Positions 19,677 to 27,617 of a stretch of 64,000 bases of DNA are shown one piece after another. Where the stretch lies: assembly GCF_021311115.1 (NCBI RefSeq), contig NZ_JAJTNP010000003.1:62001-126000 (forward strand), in the 5' to 3' direction. Each line of letters begins with the position of its first letter. The stretch's first letter is position 1. Source of the DNA: Chryseobacterium gwangjuense. GTDB lineage: Bacteria; Bacteroidota; Bacteroidia; Flavobacteriales; Weeksellaceae. The position numbers were made by a program, and so were the translations under genes. Below the pieces are notes generated by a model, which made no database searches, had not been told where the DNA came from, and saw only the letters and a list, made by a program, of their open reading frames with translations.

Positions 19677-20795
19677 ATTCATGGAGTATGTTCTTCTTCT
19701 TTTGTGATTGACGGGGTTGTAATCTTGCCAAAGAAGTTGTACGCTTTTATTTTCTTCTAATTCAGGGTTTGTTTCAAGATATTTTACGCCTTTTGTTCTG
19801 AATAATTTCCAGATTTCTTTGAAGATGATTGAAGTTACTCCACGTCTTTGATAATCAGGGTGTATTCCGATTAAATAAAAGTTTGCTCTGTCGTTTTTCT
19901 TACCTGCTCTTAAAAAATGCCACCATCCGAAAGGGAATAATTTGCCTTTGGATTTTTGTAAAGCTTTTGAGTAGGAAGGCATTGTGATGGCAAAGGCAAC
20001 GAGATGATCGTTTTCGTCTGCAACACAAACGATATAATCTTTGTCAATTAGCGGAAAATATTTCTCTTTATACGTTTTCCTTTGGTCGTCGGAAATAGGA
20101 GTGTAGGTCGAAAGATGCTTGTAAGTCTCGTCCAAAAGATCAAACATCGGATCTACATACTTCAAAATCTCTTCTTTAGACGTGAAGCTTAAAACTTTAA
20201 GATGGTATTTTTGAGAAATTAATTCGTTGAATTTGTGTATTTTATCAGGTAGTATTTCCGGAAATACAAGTTCGAATTCTACCCATTCTTTTTCTTTTAC
20301 TAAACCTAATTTTTCAAGATGCTTAGGATAATATTCATGATTATAGATTCCGATCATGGTTGCCAATTTGTCAAAACCTAATGTCAGCATTCCTGCTTTG
20401 TCGAGATTGGTGAAGCCCATTGGACCTTCAATTTTATCAATATTTTTTTCTTTAGCATAATCAATTGCTGTCTGAACTAATGCCTGAGAAACTTCCTCAT
20501 CATCAATAAAATCTATCCATCCGAAACGAACTTTTCTGATTCCCAGTTCTTTTTCTTCCTTGTGGTTGATAATCAAGGCAATTCGGCCAACGAGAGTATT
20601 GTTTTTGTAGGCTAAAAACTGTTTCGCTTCAGAATATTGAAGTGCAGGATTTTCACTAGGGTTCCAGATATTAATTTCATCATTGATGAATGAAGGAACA
20701 TAGTGAGGATTGTTTTTATATAAATCCATTGGAAATCGAACAAATTGCTTTAATTGATCCGGAGTTTTTACTTCTATAATTGATACTTTCGACAT
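19662..20795 (-). CDS. GNAT-fold acyltransferase-like protein
   Basis: A 377-residue protein. The C-terminal half looks like a GNAT acetyltransferase: FYLIGIHPDYQRRGVTSIIF is the acetyl-CoA-binding segment (about residues 305-325), followed by YLETNPELEENKSVQLLW. The N-terminal half (KQFLAYKNNTLVGRIALII, EGPMGFTNLD) resembles a second, degenerate GNAT unit. The substrate is unknown. It ends inside a word-repeat spacer and stands as a single gene divergent from the zinc peptidase. Confidence 0.8.
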   Translation of the reverse strand: MSKVSIIEVKTPDQLKQFVRFPMDLYKNNPHYVPSFINDEINIWNPSENPALQYSEAKQFLAYKNNTLVGRIALIINHKEEKELGIRKVRFGWIDFIDDEEVSQALVQTAIDYAKEKNIDKIEGPMGFTNLDKAGMLTLGFDKLATMIGIYNHEYYPKHLEKLGLVKEKEWVEFELVFPEILPDKIHKFNELISQKYHLKVLSFTSKEEILKYVDPMFDLLDETYKHLSTYTPISDDQRKTYKEKYFPLIDKDYIVCVADENDHLVAFAITMPSYSKALQKSKGKLFPFGWWHFLRAGKKNDRANFYLIGIHPDYQRRGVTSIIFKEIWKLFRTKGVKYLETNPELEENKSVQLLWQDYNPVNHKRRRTYSMNISNE

Positions 20796-20900
20796 AATAA
20801 ATGACGCTGATTAGACAGACAAATATAATTAATAAAAAGCAATACTTTGGCACAGTTTTTACATCAAAATAGTAAAAAAACACATTTAAAATCTAATAAA

Positions 20901-21611
20901 ATGATAGGTTATTACATTATTATCGGTGTGTCAATGCTGGTAAGTTGGTGGGTTTCATTGAGATTGAAATCGAAATTTGCATATTATTCCAATGTGCATC
21001 TTCGAAACGGGCTTTCTGGAAAGGAGGTTGCGGAGAAGATGTTAAGAGATAACGGGATTACAGATGTACAGGTAATTTCAGTTCCCGGACAATTAACTGA
21101 CCACTATAATCCGGAAAATAAGACAGTAAATCTTTCCGAAGGTGTTTATATGCAGAGAAATGCAGCGGCGGCAGCAGTTGCGGCACATGAATGCGGTCAT
21201 GCCGTTCAGCATGCTAAAGGATATTCTATGCTTCAGCTGCGCTCAAAATTGGTTCCTGTAGTCAATATAAGCTCTAATTTGATGCAATTTGTTCTGCTTG
21301 CCGGGATTATGGTTATGACAGCAACTCAGACTATTGAAAATCCGACAGGAAATAGATTGGTTTTAGCTATAGGAGTCATCATGTTTGCATTTACAACATT
21401 ATTTGCATTTGTAACGCTTCCTGTAGAATATGATGCGAGCAACAGAGCGATGAAATGGTTGAAAGATACCGGAACAGTGACTTCTGAAGAATATGTTGGA
21501 GTAGAGGATAGTTTAAAATGGGCAGCAAGAACCTATGTTGTTGCGGCTATCGGTTCGCTGGCACAGCTTCTTTATTGGGCATCTTTACTCATGGGCGGAA
21601 GAAGAGATTAG
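20901..21611 (+). CDS. Membrane zinc metallopeptidase, YugP family
   Basis: A 236-residue protein from the preferred start ATG at 20901 (MIGYYIIIGVSMLVSWW), which begins directly with a membrane helix. An upstream in-frame start at 20847 would add 18 polar residues that do not fit the family. The zinc motif AAHECGHAVQ (HExxH) is near residue 111. Two further membrane segments and the C-terminal EYDASNRAMKWL motif match the YugP type. It probably faces the membrane surface. Its substrate is unknown. A terminator follows. Confidence 0.88.
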   Translation: MIGYYIIIGVSMLVSWWVSLRLKSKFAYYSNVHLRNGLSGKEVAEKMLRDNGITDVQVISVPGQLTDHYNPENKTVNLSEGVYMQRNAAAAAVAAHECGHAVQHAKGYSMLQLRSKLVPVVNISSNLMQFVLLAGIMVMTATQTIENPTGNRLVLAIGVIMFAFTTLFAFVTLPVEYDASNRAMKWLKDTGTVTSEEYVGVEDSLKWAARTYVVAAIGSLAQLLYWASLLMGGRRD

Positions 21612-21636
21612 TTTTTATAACAGATTCAATATGCTT

Positions 21637-21668
21637 CACCTCAGAAATTTTCTGAGGTGTTGTTTTTT
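21637..21668 (+). terminator. Rho-independent terminator after the zinc peptidase
   Basis: A 9-bp stem CACCTCAGA/TCTGAGGTG (21637-21645 with 21651-21659) followed by a T-rich tract, 26 nt beyond the stop codon. Confidence 0.85.
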
Positions 21669-21732
21669 TATTAAAATGATTTCATATCAATTCTATTTGA
21701 TATTTTTGATACAACATAATCAGAAACCATAA

Positions 21733-22848
21733 ATGCTTACAAGAGATAGATCAGAAAAACAAATCAGCTATTTGATAAAGGTGATTGCCTTTTTCTGGTT
21801 TCTTACAAAAATCTGGAGCTATAAAACGTGGATTGCAGAAAGGGTTTATCCGGTAATTCCTCCAGTTGATATTTTTAAAAATGTTCCGGATTTTTTGCAT
21901 CAGTTTTTATTGGGTTTTTCTCTTTTAGTGCTGTTAGCGATCCTATGTCTTAAAATCAATCGATGGTTGCTGATTGCTTTATTTATATCAGAAATAATCA
22001 GCTGTTCATTGGATGTCGTAAGATGGCAGCCTTGGGAATATATGTATTTGTGCTTTTTATTGTTGATTATTGTTAATTTTTATAAACCTAAAAATATCTT
22101 ATTATTAAGTCATCTGTTTTTAATATCCATTTATCTTTTCAGTGGTTTGCACAAAATGAATCGTGATTTTCTTTCTACTGTATGGTTGAATATGTTTCTG
22201 GTAGATTTTTTAGGACTTTCAATGGGATTTATTTTAAAGTACAAACTGTTTTTTGCTGGCTTACTCATTCCTATTACTGAAATTATTTTAGCAATATTAC
22301 TCCTTATTTCAAACTCAAAAAGGAAAATTAGTTATTTGTTGATCATTATGCACCTGAGTGTTTTGATTTTAATCGGACCACTAGGTTTGAAATACAATTC
22401 TGTGATCTGGCCCTGGAATTTGGCAATGATATGTATTTTAATCATTGTGTATTTAAAACCATTTGAGTCTGTCAATAAAAATAACATTGTTCCTAATTTA
22501 CCTTGGCTAGTTCTTTGGTTTGTGATGCCAGTTTTTAGTTTTTTCGGAAGTTGGTATCAGTATTTTTCATTTAATTTATATTCAGGAAAAGGAAATCAGA
22601 TGTATATCTGTATTTCGGAGAATGAAAAAGAACTGAAACCTTATTTTGAACCAGAAAGTTACAATCTTTGTAAAGGGAAGGAATGTGTCAATTTACAAAA
22701 CTGGGCATTAAAAGAAATAAAATCAGTACCGATTCCTGAAATTAAAATTTACAGAAAAATTGGGGTTTATCTGAAGCAAAAATACGCTAAGGATAACGTG
22801 AAAATAATCCTTTACAATTCTGAAACTGGTAAAAGTGTTGAGTTGTAG
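21733..22848 (+). CDS. Polytopic membrane protein, HTTM/DoxX-like
   Basis: A 371-residue protein with about eight hydrophobic segments over residues 10-275, then a soluble tail of about 95 residues. Motifs such as RWQPWEYMYL, YLFSGLHKMNRDFLSTVW and HLSVLILIGPLGLKYNSVIW recall the HTTM/vitamin-K-carboxylase-like and DoxX-like membrane families, but I cannot assign one firmly. The tail holds two close Cys residues (LCKGKECVN). It converges with yigZ with only 10 nt between the stops. Function unknown. Confidence 0.75.
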   Translation: MLTRDRSEKQISYLIKVIAFFWFLTKIWSYKTWIAERVYPVIPPVDIFKNVPDFLHQFLLGFSLLVLLAILCLKINRWLLIALFISEIISCSLDVVRWQPWEYMYLCFLLLIIVNFYKPKNILLLSHLFLISIYLFSGLHKMNRDFLSTVWLNMFLVDFLGLSMGFILKYKLFFAGLLIPITEIILAILLLISNSKRKISYLLIIMHLSVLILIGPLGLKYNSVIWPWNLAMICILIIVYLKPFESVNKNNIVPNLPWLVLWFVMPVFSFFGSWYQYFSFNLYSGKGNQMYICISENEKELKPYFEPESYNLCKGKECVNLQNWALKEIKSVPIPEIKIYRKIGVYLKQKYAKDNVKIILYNSETGKSVEL

Positions 22849-22858
22849 TTTCCTGAAC

Positions 22859-23458
22859 TTATAATGTATACTCTACAAACTGTAAGTTTGCTAAGGCGCT
22901 TACAATTTCATCCTTATGTTTCAGTTTTATTTTAGCTATAATTGATGCTTTTTCCTGTGAATCGAAGTTGACGATTTTCGCGTCAAATTTTGATAATAAG
23001 GTGAAAATGACATTCTGCTGATTAAAGTTAAATTGGATTTTAATTTCAATTTCCAATTCTTTGGTAACGATATTTGCTTCTTCCAGGGTAATTTTCGCAC
23101 ATTCTTTATATGCTTTTACCAAGCCGGAAACACCTAGTTTCGTTCCGCCATAATAACGAACTGAAATAACCAGAACATTGGTGATTTCATTTGCTAAAAG
23201 CTGGTTGTAAATGGGCAAACCTGCACTTCCTGAAGGTTCTCCGTCATCATTGGCACGATAATTTTCACCATTCAAACCCATTCGAAAAGCGTAGCAATGA
23301 TGCGTTGCTTTCGGATGTTCCGCTCTTATTTTTTCCAAAGCGTTTTTTAATTCTACTTCATTATCCACAGGAAAGGCAAAGCCGATGAATTTGCTTCCTT
23401 TTTCCTTTAATAAAGTATTTTCGACGGGTTTTTCTATGGTTTTGTATTCGTATATCAT
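22859..23458 (-). CDS. YigZ/IMPACT family protein
   Basis: A 199-residue member of the YigZ (UPF0029, IMPACT) family. The signature core is clear: SKFIGFAFPV, HHCYAFRMG, DDGEPSGSAGLPI and ISVRYYGGTKLGVSGLVKAY. The C-terminal part is the ferredoxin-like extension found in bacterial members. The family is linked to translation-related regulation, but its biochemical role in bacteria is not settled. Confidence 0.93.
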   Translation of the reverse strand: MIYEYKTIEKPVENTLLKEKGSKFIGFAFPVDNEVELKNALEKIRAEHPKATHHCYAFRMGLNGENYRANDDGEPSGSAGLPIYNQLLANEITNVLVISVRYYGGTKLGVSGLVKAYKECAKITLEEANIVTKELEIEIKIQFNFNQQNVIFTLLSKFDAKIVNFDSQEKASIIAKIKLKHKDEIVSALANLQFVEYTL

Positions 23459-23509
23459 TGAGTATGCAAAAATATAGAATGGAATATAATTTTAATAGTT
23501 TTATATTAA

Positions 23510-23533
23510 AAATGTCGCCGATAGGCGACATTT
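23510..23533 (-). terminator. Rho-independent terminator of the bacteriocin-like gene
   Basis: A 10-bp perfect stem (23510-23519 with 23524-23533) around a 4-nt loop. Read on the minus strand it is followed by TTAATA, 22 nt after the stop of the small Cys-rich gene. Confidence 0.8.
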
Positions 23534-23555
23534 ATGATTTGGTTTAATAGTTAGA

Positions 23556-23807
23556 CTATGGCCAGTTATTGAATTGCTCACAAGTATTTGTTATTGCCAA
23601 AATAGCTTTTTCTCTACCACCTGTAATACATTTGTCACAAGCCCAAGTTCCGCCCATTGCAATGCATTGGCAGCGAGGTCCCATACTGACAGACCAAGAT
23701 CCGCCACATGGTTCAGGTCCAAAATCACCTAATCCTCCAGGATTTCCCCATTCTCCACCATGAATTTGCTTTAAAGCAGTTCTGGAAATTTTCTTTAAAT
23801 TTTTCAT
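23556..23807 (-). CDS. Bacteriocin-like peptide with GG leader
   Basis: An 83-residue peptide. It begins MKNLKKISRTALKQIHGG, the classic short basic leader that ends in a double glycine and is cut by C39 peptidase transporters. From memory, the same leader is common in Chryseobacterium 'bacteriocin-like' proteins. The mature part is rich in Gly and Cys (six Cys: EPCGG, RCQCIAMG, ACDKC, TCEQF), suggesting disulfides or modification. No export or modification genes are beside it. It has its own terminator. Activity is not shown. Confidence 0.8.
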   Translation of the reverse strand: MKNLKKISRTALKQIHGGEWGNPGGLGDFGPEPCGGSWSVSMGPRCQCIAMGGTWACDKCITGGREKAILAITNTCEQFNNWP

Positions 23808-23860
23808 AAAATATTTTTTTCATGTCTAATATAAAAATAAAATTCCAACAATGGTGATTT

Positions 23861-24880
23861 TTATTGATGAAAATAATAGATAATATTATCTCTGAAATTC
23901 TCAGTTTTATAAGGTTTAAAATCAAATTGAGGAGCTAGAGTTCCATTCTCCAGTTTTAGATTTTCATTTTTAATGATAATGGCTTCATCCCAAAGATTAG
24001 CATTGATGAACTGTTGTAAAGTAAACTTTCCGCCTTCAATAATCACAGATTGGATCTGTTCTTTGTATAAAGCTTGCATTAAATCAGACAGGAAATTTTC
24101 TTTTCCAATTTTTATGAAATGAATATTTTCTTTGCTTTCTTCTTTTATGGAATTGAAAACTAAAGTTTTAGCTTCCGTATTGTAAATGCTGAAATCTTGA
24201 GGAACTTTTAAATCAAAATCAATTAAGATTCTCACAGGATTTGTGCCTTCCACATTTCTTACAGTTAAGCTCGGATTGTCATTCAAAGCGGTTTGAGTTC
24301 CTACTAAAATAGCGTGTTCGTCAGCTCTTAATTGATGAACAAATTGATTCACCAAAGTATTGGAAATGGAGGTGGGTTTGAAATCTTTATCTAAAAATCC
24401 ATCTCCGGATTCTGCCCATTTCAGAATGATATACGGTCTTTTCTTTTCATGATATGTGAAAAATCTTTTATTTAATTCAATACATTCTTTCTCCAAAATC
24501 CCGGAAACTACTTCAATCCCTGCATCCTGAATGATTTTTTTTCCTTTTCCGTTTACTTTATCATGAGAATCCATGGCTCCGATGATCACCTTTTTGAATC
24601 CTAATTCTTTAATTTTCAGAGCGCAGGGCGGGGTTTTTCCGTAATGGGCACAAGGTTCCAATGAAACGTAAATGGTAGATTCAGGGATCAGATTTTTGTC
24701 TTTTACGGAATTGATGGCATTTATTTCAGCATGAGGTTCTCCGGTTTTATGATGGTAGCCTTCACCAATTATTTTTCCATCATGAACAATTACGCTTCCT
24801 ACCAAAGGATTAGGATAGGTTTTTCCGCTAGCTTTTTGGGCTAATTCGATGCATCTTTTAATGTAAAATTCGTCTTGCAT
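23861..24880 (-). CDS. ribD: Bifunctional riboflavin deaminase/reductase
   Basis: A 339-residue RibD that performs the deamination and side-chain reduction steps of riboflavin synthesis. The deaminase zinc site is HAEINA (about residue 50) with EPCAHYGKTPPC (about 75-86). The reductase half carries ILKWAESGDGF, LVGTQTALNDNPSLTVR and VIIEGGKFTLQQF. The start at 24880 (MQDEFYIKR) is preferred. A longer frame to 24952 would translate through the upstream gene's terminator and add 24 basic residues absent in the family. Confidence 0.93.
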   Translation of the reverse strand: MQDEFYIKRCIELAQKASGKTYPNPLVGSVIVHDGKIIGEGYHHKTGEPHAEINAINSVKDKNLIPESTIYVSLEPCAHYGKTPPCALKIKELGFKKVIIGAMDSHDKVNGKGKKIIQDAGIEVVSGILEKECIELNKRFFTYHEKKRPYIILKWAESGDGFLDKDFKPTSISNTLVNQFVHQLRADEHAILVGTQTALNDNPSLTVRNVEGTNPVRILIDFDLKVPQDFSIYNTEAKTLVFNSIKEESKENIHFIKIGKENFLSDLMQALYKEQIQSVIIEGGKFTLQQFINANLWDEAIIIKNENLKLENGTLAPQFDFKPYKTENFRDNIIYYFHQ

Positions 24881-24886
24881 AGGAAA

Positions 24887-24922
24887 GAAAAAAGCGAAGA
24901 CAAATGATTGGCTCCGCTTTTT
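24887..24922 (-). terminator. Terminator between the DUF349 gene and ribD
   Basis: On the minus strand, AAAAAGCGGAG pairs with CTTCGCTTTTT with one wobble, and a T-run follows. It lies 17 nt after the DUF349 stop. It also argues against the longer ribD start. Confidence 0.8.
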
Positions 24923-24938
24923 AGATGTTTTAATAAAT

Positions 24939-26747
24939 TTATTCTCCTGCAATAATGCTGTGAAGATTTTGTCTTAATGTTTCTAAATGAGCTTTTTTCT
25001 CATCGATGGTATTGAAAGTGTCTTTCAATAGAGGGTTTTCTCTTGATGGCTTATTGAAGAATGATAAGTTATTCTCCAGTTTTACAATTTCAGCTTCAAG
25101 ATCAGAAATCTGACTCTTGATTTTTCTAGCTTTATCGGTAAGCTGGTTTTCAGATAAACCTTCTTCTTTAAGTTCAAGCTCGTTGATTTTATTCAGCTTC
25201 AGTTTCTCTCTCAGAGTTTTGTTGAACTCAGTGTTGATCGAGATCTTATCTCTCGGAACTTTTCCGATATTATTCCAAGCAGTTTTAATGGCTTCGATCT
25301 TTTCGATACTGCCATCTTCATTGGAAACCATTTTCAGTTCTTCAAGAAGCTCTTTTTTGTTTTTATAATTTTCTTTCCAGTTATCTGTGGAAGTATTACT
25401 TTTTTCTCTGTAATTGTTGAAAAACGTATTGCAGGCATCACGGAATTCATCCCAGATTTTATTGGTCATACTTTTAGGAACGTGACCAATTTTTTTCCAG
25501 TCTTCCTGAAGCTTTTTGAATAAGGGTACAGCAATATCCCACTCTTCATTGTTCATGTTATCCTTAGCCGTCTGGATGAGTTTTAACTTTTCTTCCAGAT
25601 GATTCTGCTGAGAACCTTTTAAGGACTTATAATAATTATTTTTATTTGTATTGAAACTTCTTAAGGTCGTTTTGAACTCATTCCAGTTTTGATTAGACAG
25701 TTTTCTTGGAACACTTCCTGTTTTTAAAAACTCGGAACGAAGATCTTCAACTTTTCGGATGGCATTCTGCCAATAATTATGATTAGGAATTTCCGAAGGC
25801 TCTGCAAGTTTCTTGATATCACTGATAATCTGATTTTTTTTGTCCAGATTTACCGTTTGTTCAGATTCTATGGCAGCAGAAAGTTCAGATTTTCTTTCGT
25901 GTATTTTGTTGGAAATTTCTTTGAATTCTTCCCATGTCTTTTCACGGAATTCTTCAGCAACAGGCTCAGCTTCCTCTTTCCAAAGTTTGTGAAGGTACTG
26001 AAGCTCATTCAGTGCTTTTTGAATCACAGGTTCATTTTCCAGTTCTTTGGCACGTTCTATAATGTGCTGTCTTTTCTCCAAATTATGACCGTATTCCTGC
26101 TCAAGAAATTCTTTATTTAAATCCAGCATTTGATAAAACTGATTCAGATGATGGAAGTAATTGTTGTTAAGGATTTTAAATTCAGATTTAGCAACCTGTC
26201 CAGCTTTAGACCATTCTTCTTTGATCTCACGGATCGATTTAAAAAGATTTGTTCCCGGTTCGGAATTGGTATACAGGTTTTTAAGTCGTTCAATAATGCT
26301 TTGGCGATGCTCAAGGCTTTTCTTCTGATCTTCTTCCTGTCCTTTTTGGTAAGTGTCATGCTTTTCTCTGAAGATATTCACTAAAGCGGAAAACTTGGCT
26401 TGGGAAGGATGTTCGTAACTAAAATTCTCAGGAGCATTTCCGGTTTCTACATACTCATGTTTTTTATCTTCTGTCTCATCATGAATGTAATGGCTTGCTT
26501 TTTCCTTTAAAAGATTGAATTTTTTGAAATTTTCACCAGCATTAGGCATGTTGATGATTTTTTCCATTTCCTTTAAAGCATCCGACAAAGAAATTTCAAC
26601 TTCTTCTTCATGATCTTCTACAGATTCTGTGTCTTCATCATGAGGGGGTTCATGAGAAGAAAGGGTTTCTTCTGATGAATTTTGTGGAGATACTTCGGGG
26701 GTGTTTTTCTTTTCTTCGTTTTCAGAAAGATTGTTTTCTGTAGTCAT
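24939..26747 (-). CDS. DUF349 repeat protein
   Basis: A 602-residue charged, helical protein. The N-terminus is low-complexity and acidic (Glu/Ser/Pro-rich, about residues 1-60). The rest contains several DUF349 units, recognisable by W-x2-(G/A)-x-(V/A) signatures such as EEWSKAGQVAKSEF, EDWKKIGHVPKSMTNKIW and TAWNNIGKVPRDK. It ends in a coiled-coil stretch (KIKSQISDLEAEIVKLENNL). There is no signal peptide. The family is widespread in Bacteroidota with no agreed function. Confidence 0.9.
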   Translation of the reverse strand: MTTENNLSENEEKKNTPEVSPQNSSEETLSSHEPPHDEDTESVEDHEEEVEISLSDALKEMEKIINMPNAGENFKKFNLLKEKASHYIHDETEDKKHEYVETGNAPENFSYEHPSQAKFSALVNIFREKHDTYQKGQEEDQKKSLEHRQSIIERLKNLYTNSEPGTNLFKSIREIKEEWSKAGQVAKSEFKILNNNYFHHLNQFYQMLDLNKEFLEQEYGHNLEKRQHIIERAKELENEPVIQKALNELQYLHKLWKEEAEPVAEEFREKTWEEFKEISNKIHERKSELSAAIESEQTVNLDKKNQIISDIKKLAEPSEIPNHNYWQNAIRKVEDLRSEFLKTGSVPRKLSNQNWNEFKTTLRSFNTNKNNYYKSLKGSQQNHLEEKLKLIQTAKDNMNNEEWDIAVPLFKKLQEDWKKIGHVPKSMTNKIWDEFRDACNTFFNNYREKSNTSTDNWKENYKNKKELLEELKMVSNEDGSIEKIEAIKTAWNNIGKVPRDKISINTEFNKTLREKLKLNKINELELKEEGLSENQLTDKARKIKSQISDLEAEIVKLENNLSFFNKPSRENPLLKDTFNTIDEKKAHLETLRQNLHSIIAGE

Positions 26748-26820
26748 AGCAAGTCTTTTATGTGAGAGGCAATAATATCTTCTAAATATAGCAATAAGCC
26801 AATTAAAACACTAATTTATG

Positions 26821-27558
26821 TTATTTTTTTTGAAAATTCCAAATTTCCCAGGCTTTTTCTGCCTGTTGTTCCAGCATATAATAGCCATTCACGGTTTTTG
26901 CTCCTTTTTCGGAAGCATTGATGATGAATTGGGTGTAGTTGGGGTTATAAATTAAATCAATCACCAGATGATCTTTAGAAAGCCCTTCAAAAGGGAACTT
27001 CAGACAGTCTTCTACATTCGGGAAAGTTCCGACGGGAGTGCACTGAATAATAATAGGATGATCTTCAACGGTTTTCTGATCTAAATTATCAAAATTGATT
27101 GCTGTGCTTCTGGAAACAGTGATAGATGCAATTCCTAGTTTATCCAAAACATATTGTACGGCTTTTGCAGCCCCTCCGTTGCCTAAAATAAGAGCAGAGT
27201 TTTGGTGGGCTTTTTTATGAAGAAGCAATGTTTTTTCAAATCCGAAAGCATCGGTATTGTATCCTGTTTTTTTTCCGTCACGAATCAAGACACAGTTTAC
27301 AGCGCCAATCTTTTTAGCTTCATCACTCAGCTCATCTAGATAATCAATGATTTTTTCTTTGTAAGGAATAGTGACATTAAATCCTAAAAGATCGGGAGTG
27401 GAAAATAAATGTTCAACTTCATGGAGTTCATTTAAGTCAAAAATTTCATAAGAAAAATCTTTCAGCATCAGTTTTTGAAATTTATTTTCAAAGAAATTTT
27501 TTGAAAAAGAATAAGAAATATTGCGTCCTATTAAACCTAATTTTTTGTTGGAAATCAT
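26821..27558 (-). CDS. aroE: Shikimate dehydrogenase
   Basis: A 245-residue enzyme that reduces 3-dehydroshikimate to shikimate with NADPH in the aromatic pathway. The substrate loop GRNISYSFSKNFF, the catalytic Lys/Asp region NVTIPYKEKI with YNTDAFGF, and the nucleotide-binding loop ILGNGGAAKAV are intact. The C-terminal GYYMLEQQAEKAW is standard. The length is slightly below the enterobacterial enzyme and normal for Bacteroidota. Confidence 0.95.
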   Translation of the reverse strand: MISNKKLGLIGRNISYSFSKNFFENKFQKLMLKDFSYEIFDLNELHEVEHLFSTPDLLGFNVTIPYKEKIIDYLDELSDEAKKIGAVNCVLIRDGKKTGYNTDAFGFEKTLLLHKKAHQNSALILGNGGAAKAVQYVLDKLGIASITVSRSTAINFDNLDQKTVEDHPIIIQCTPVGTFPNVEDCLKFPFEGLSKDHLVIDLIYNPNYTQFIINASEKGAKTVNGYYMLEQQAEKAWEIWNFQKK

Positions 27559-27571
27559 ACTTCAAAAATAA

Positions 27572-27599
27572 AAAAAAGACCGAAAAAAATCGGTCTTTA
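27572..27599 (-). terminator. Terminator of the secreted nuclease gene
   Basis: The stem AAAGACCGA/TCGGTCTTT brackets an AT loop. A long T-run follows on the minus strand, just beyond the nuclease stop and before aroE. Confidence 0.85.
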
Positions 27600-27617
27600 A
27601 AAGGTTAAATTTTGTAT

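Noticed and set aside
24881..24952. Longer N-terminus for ribD
   Set aside because: It would translate the terminator of the upstream gene and adds 24 non-family residues.
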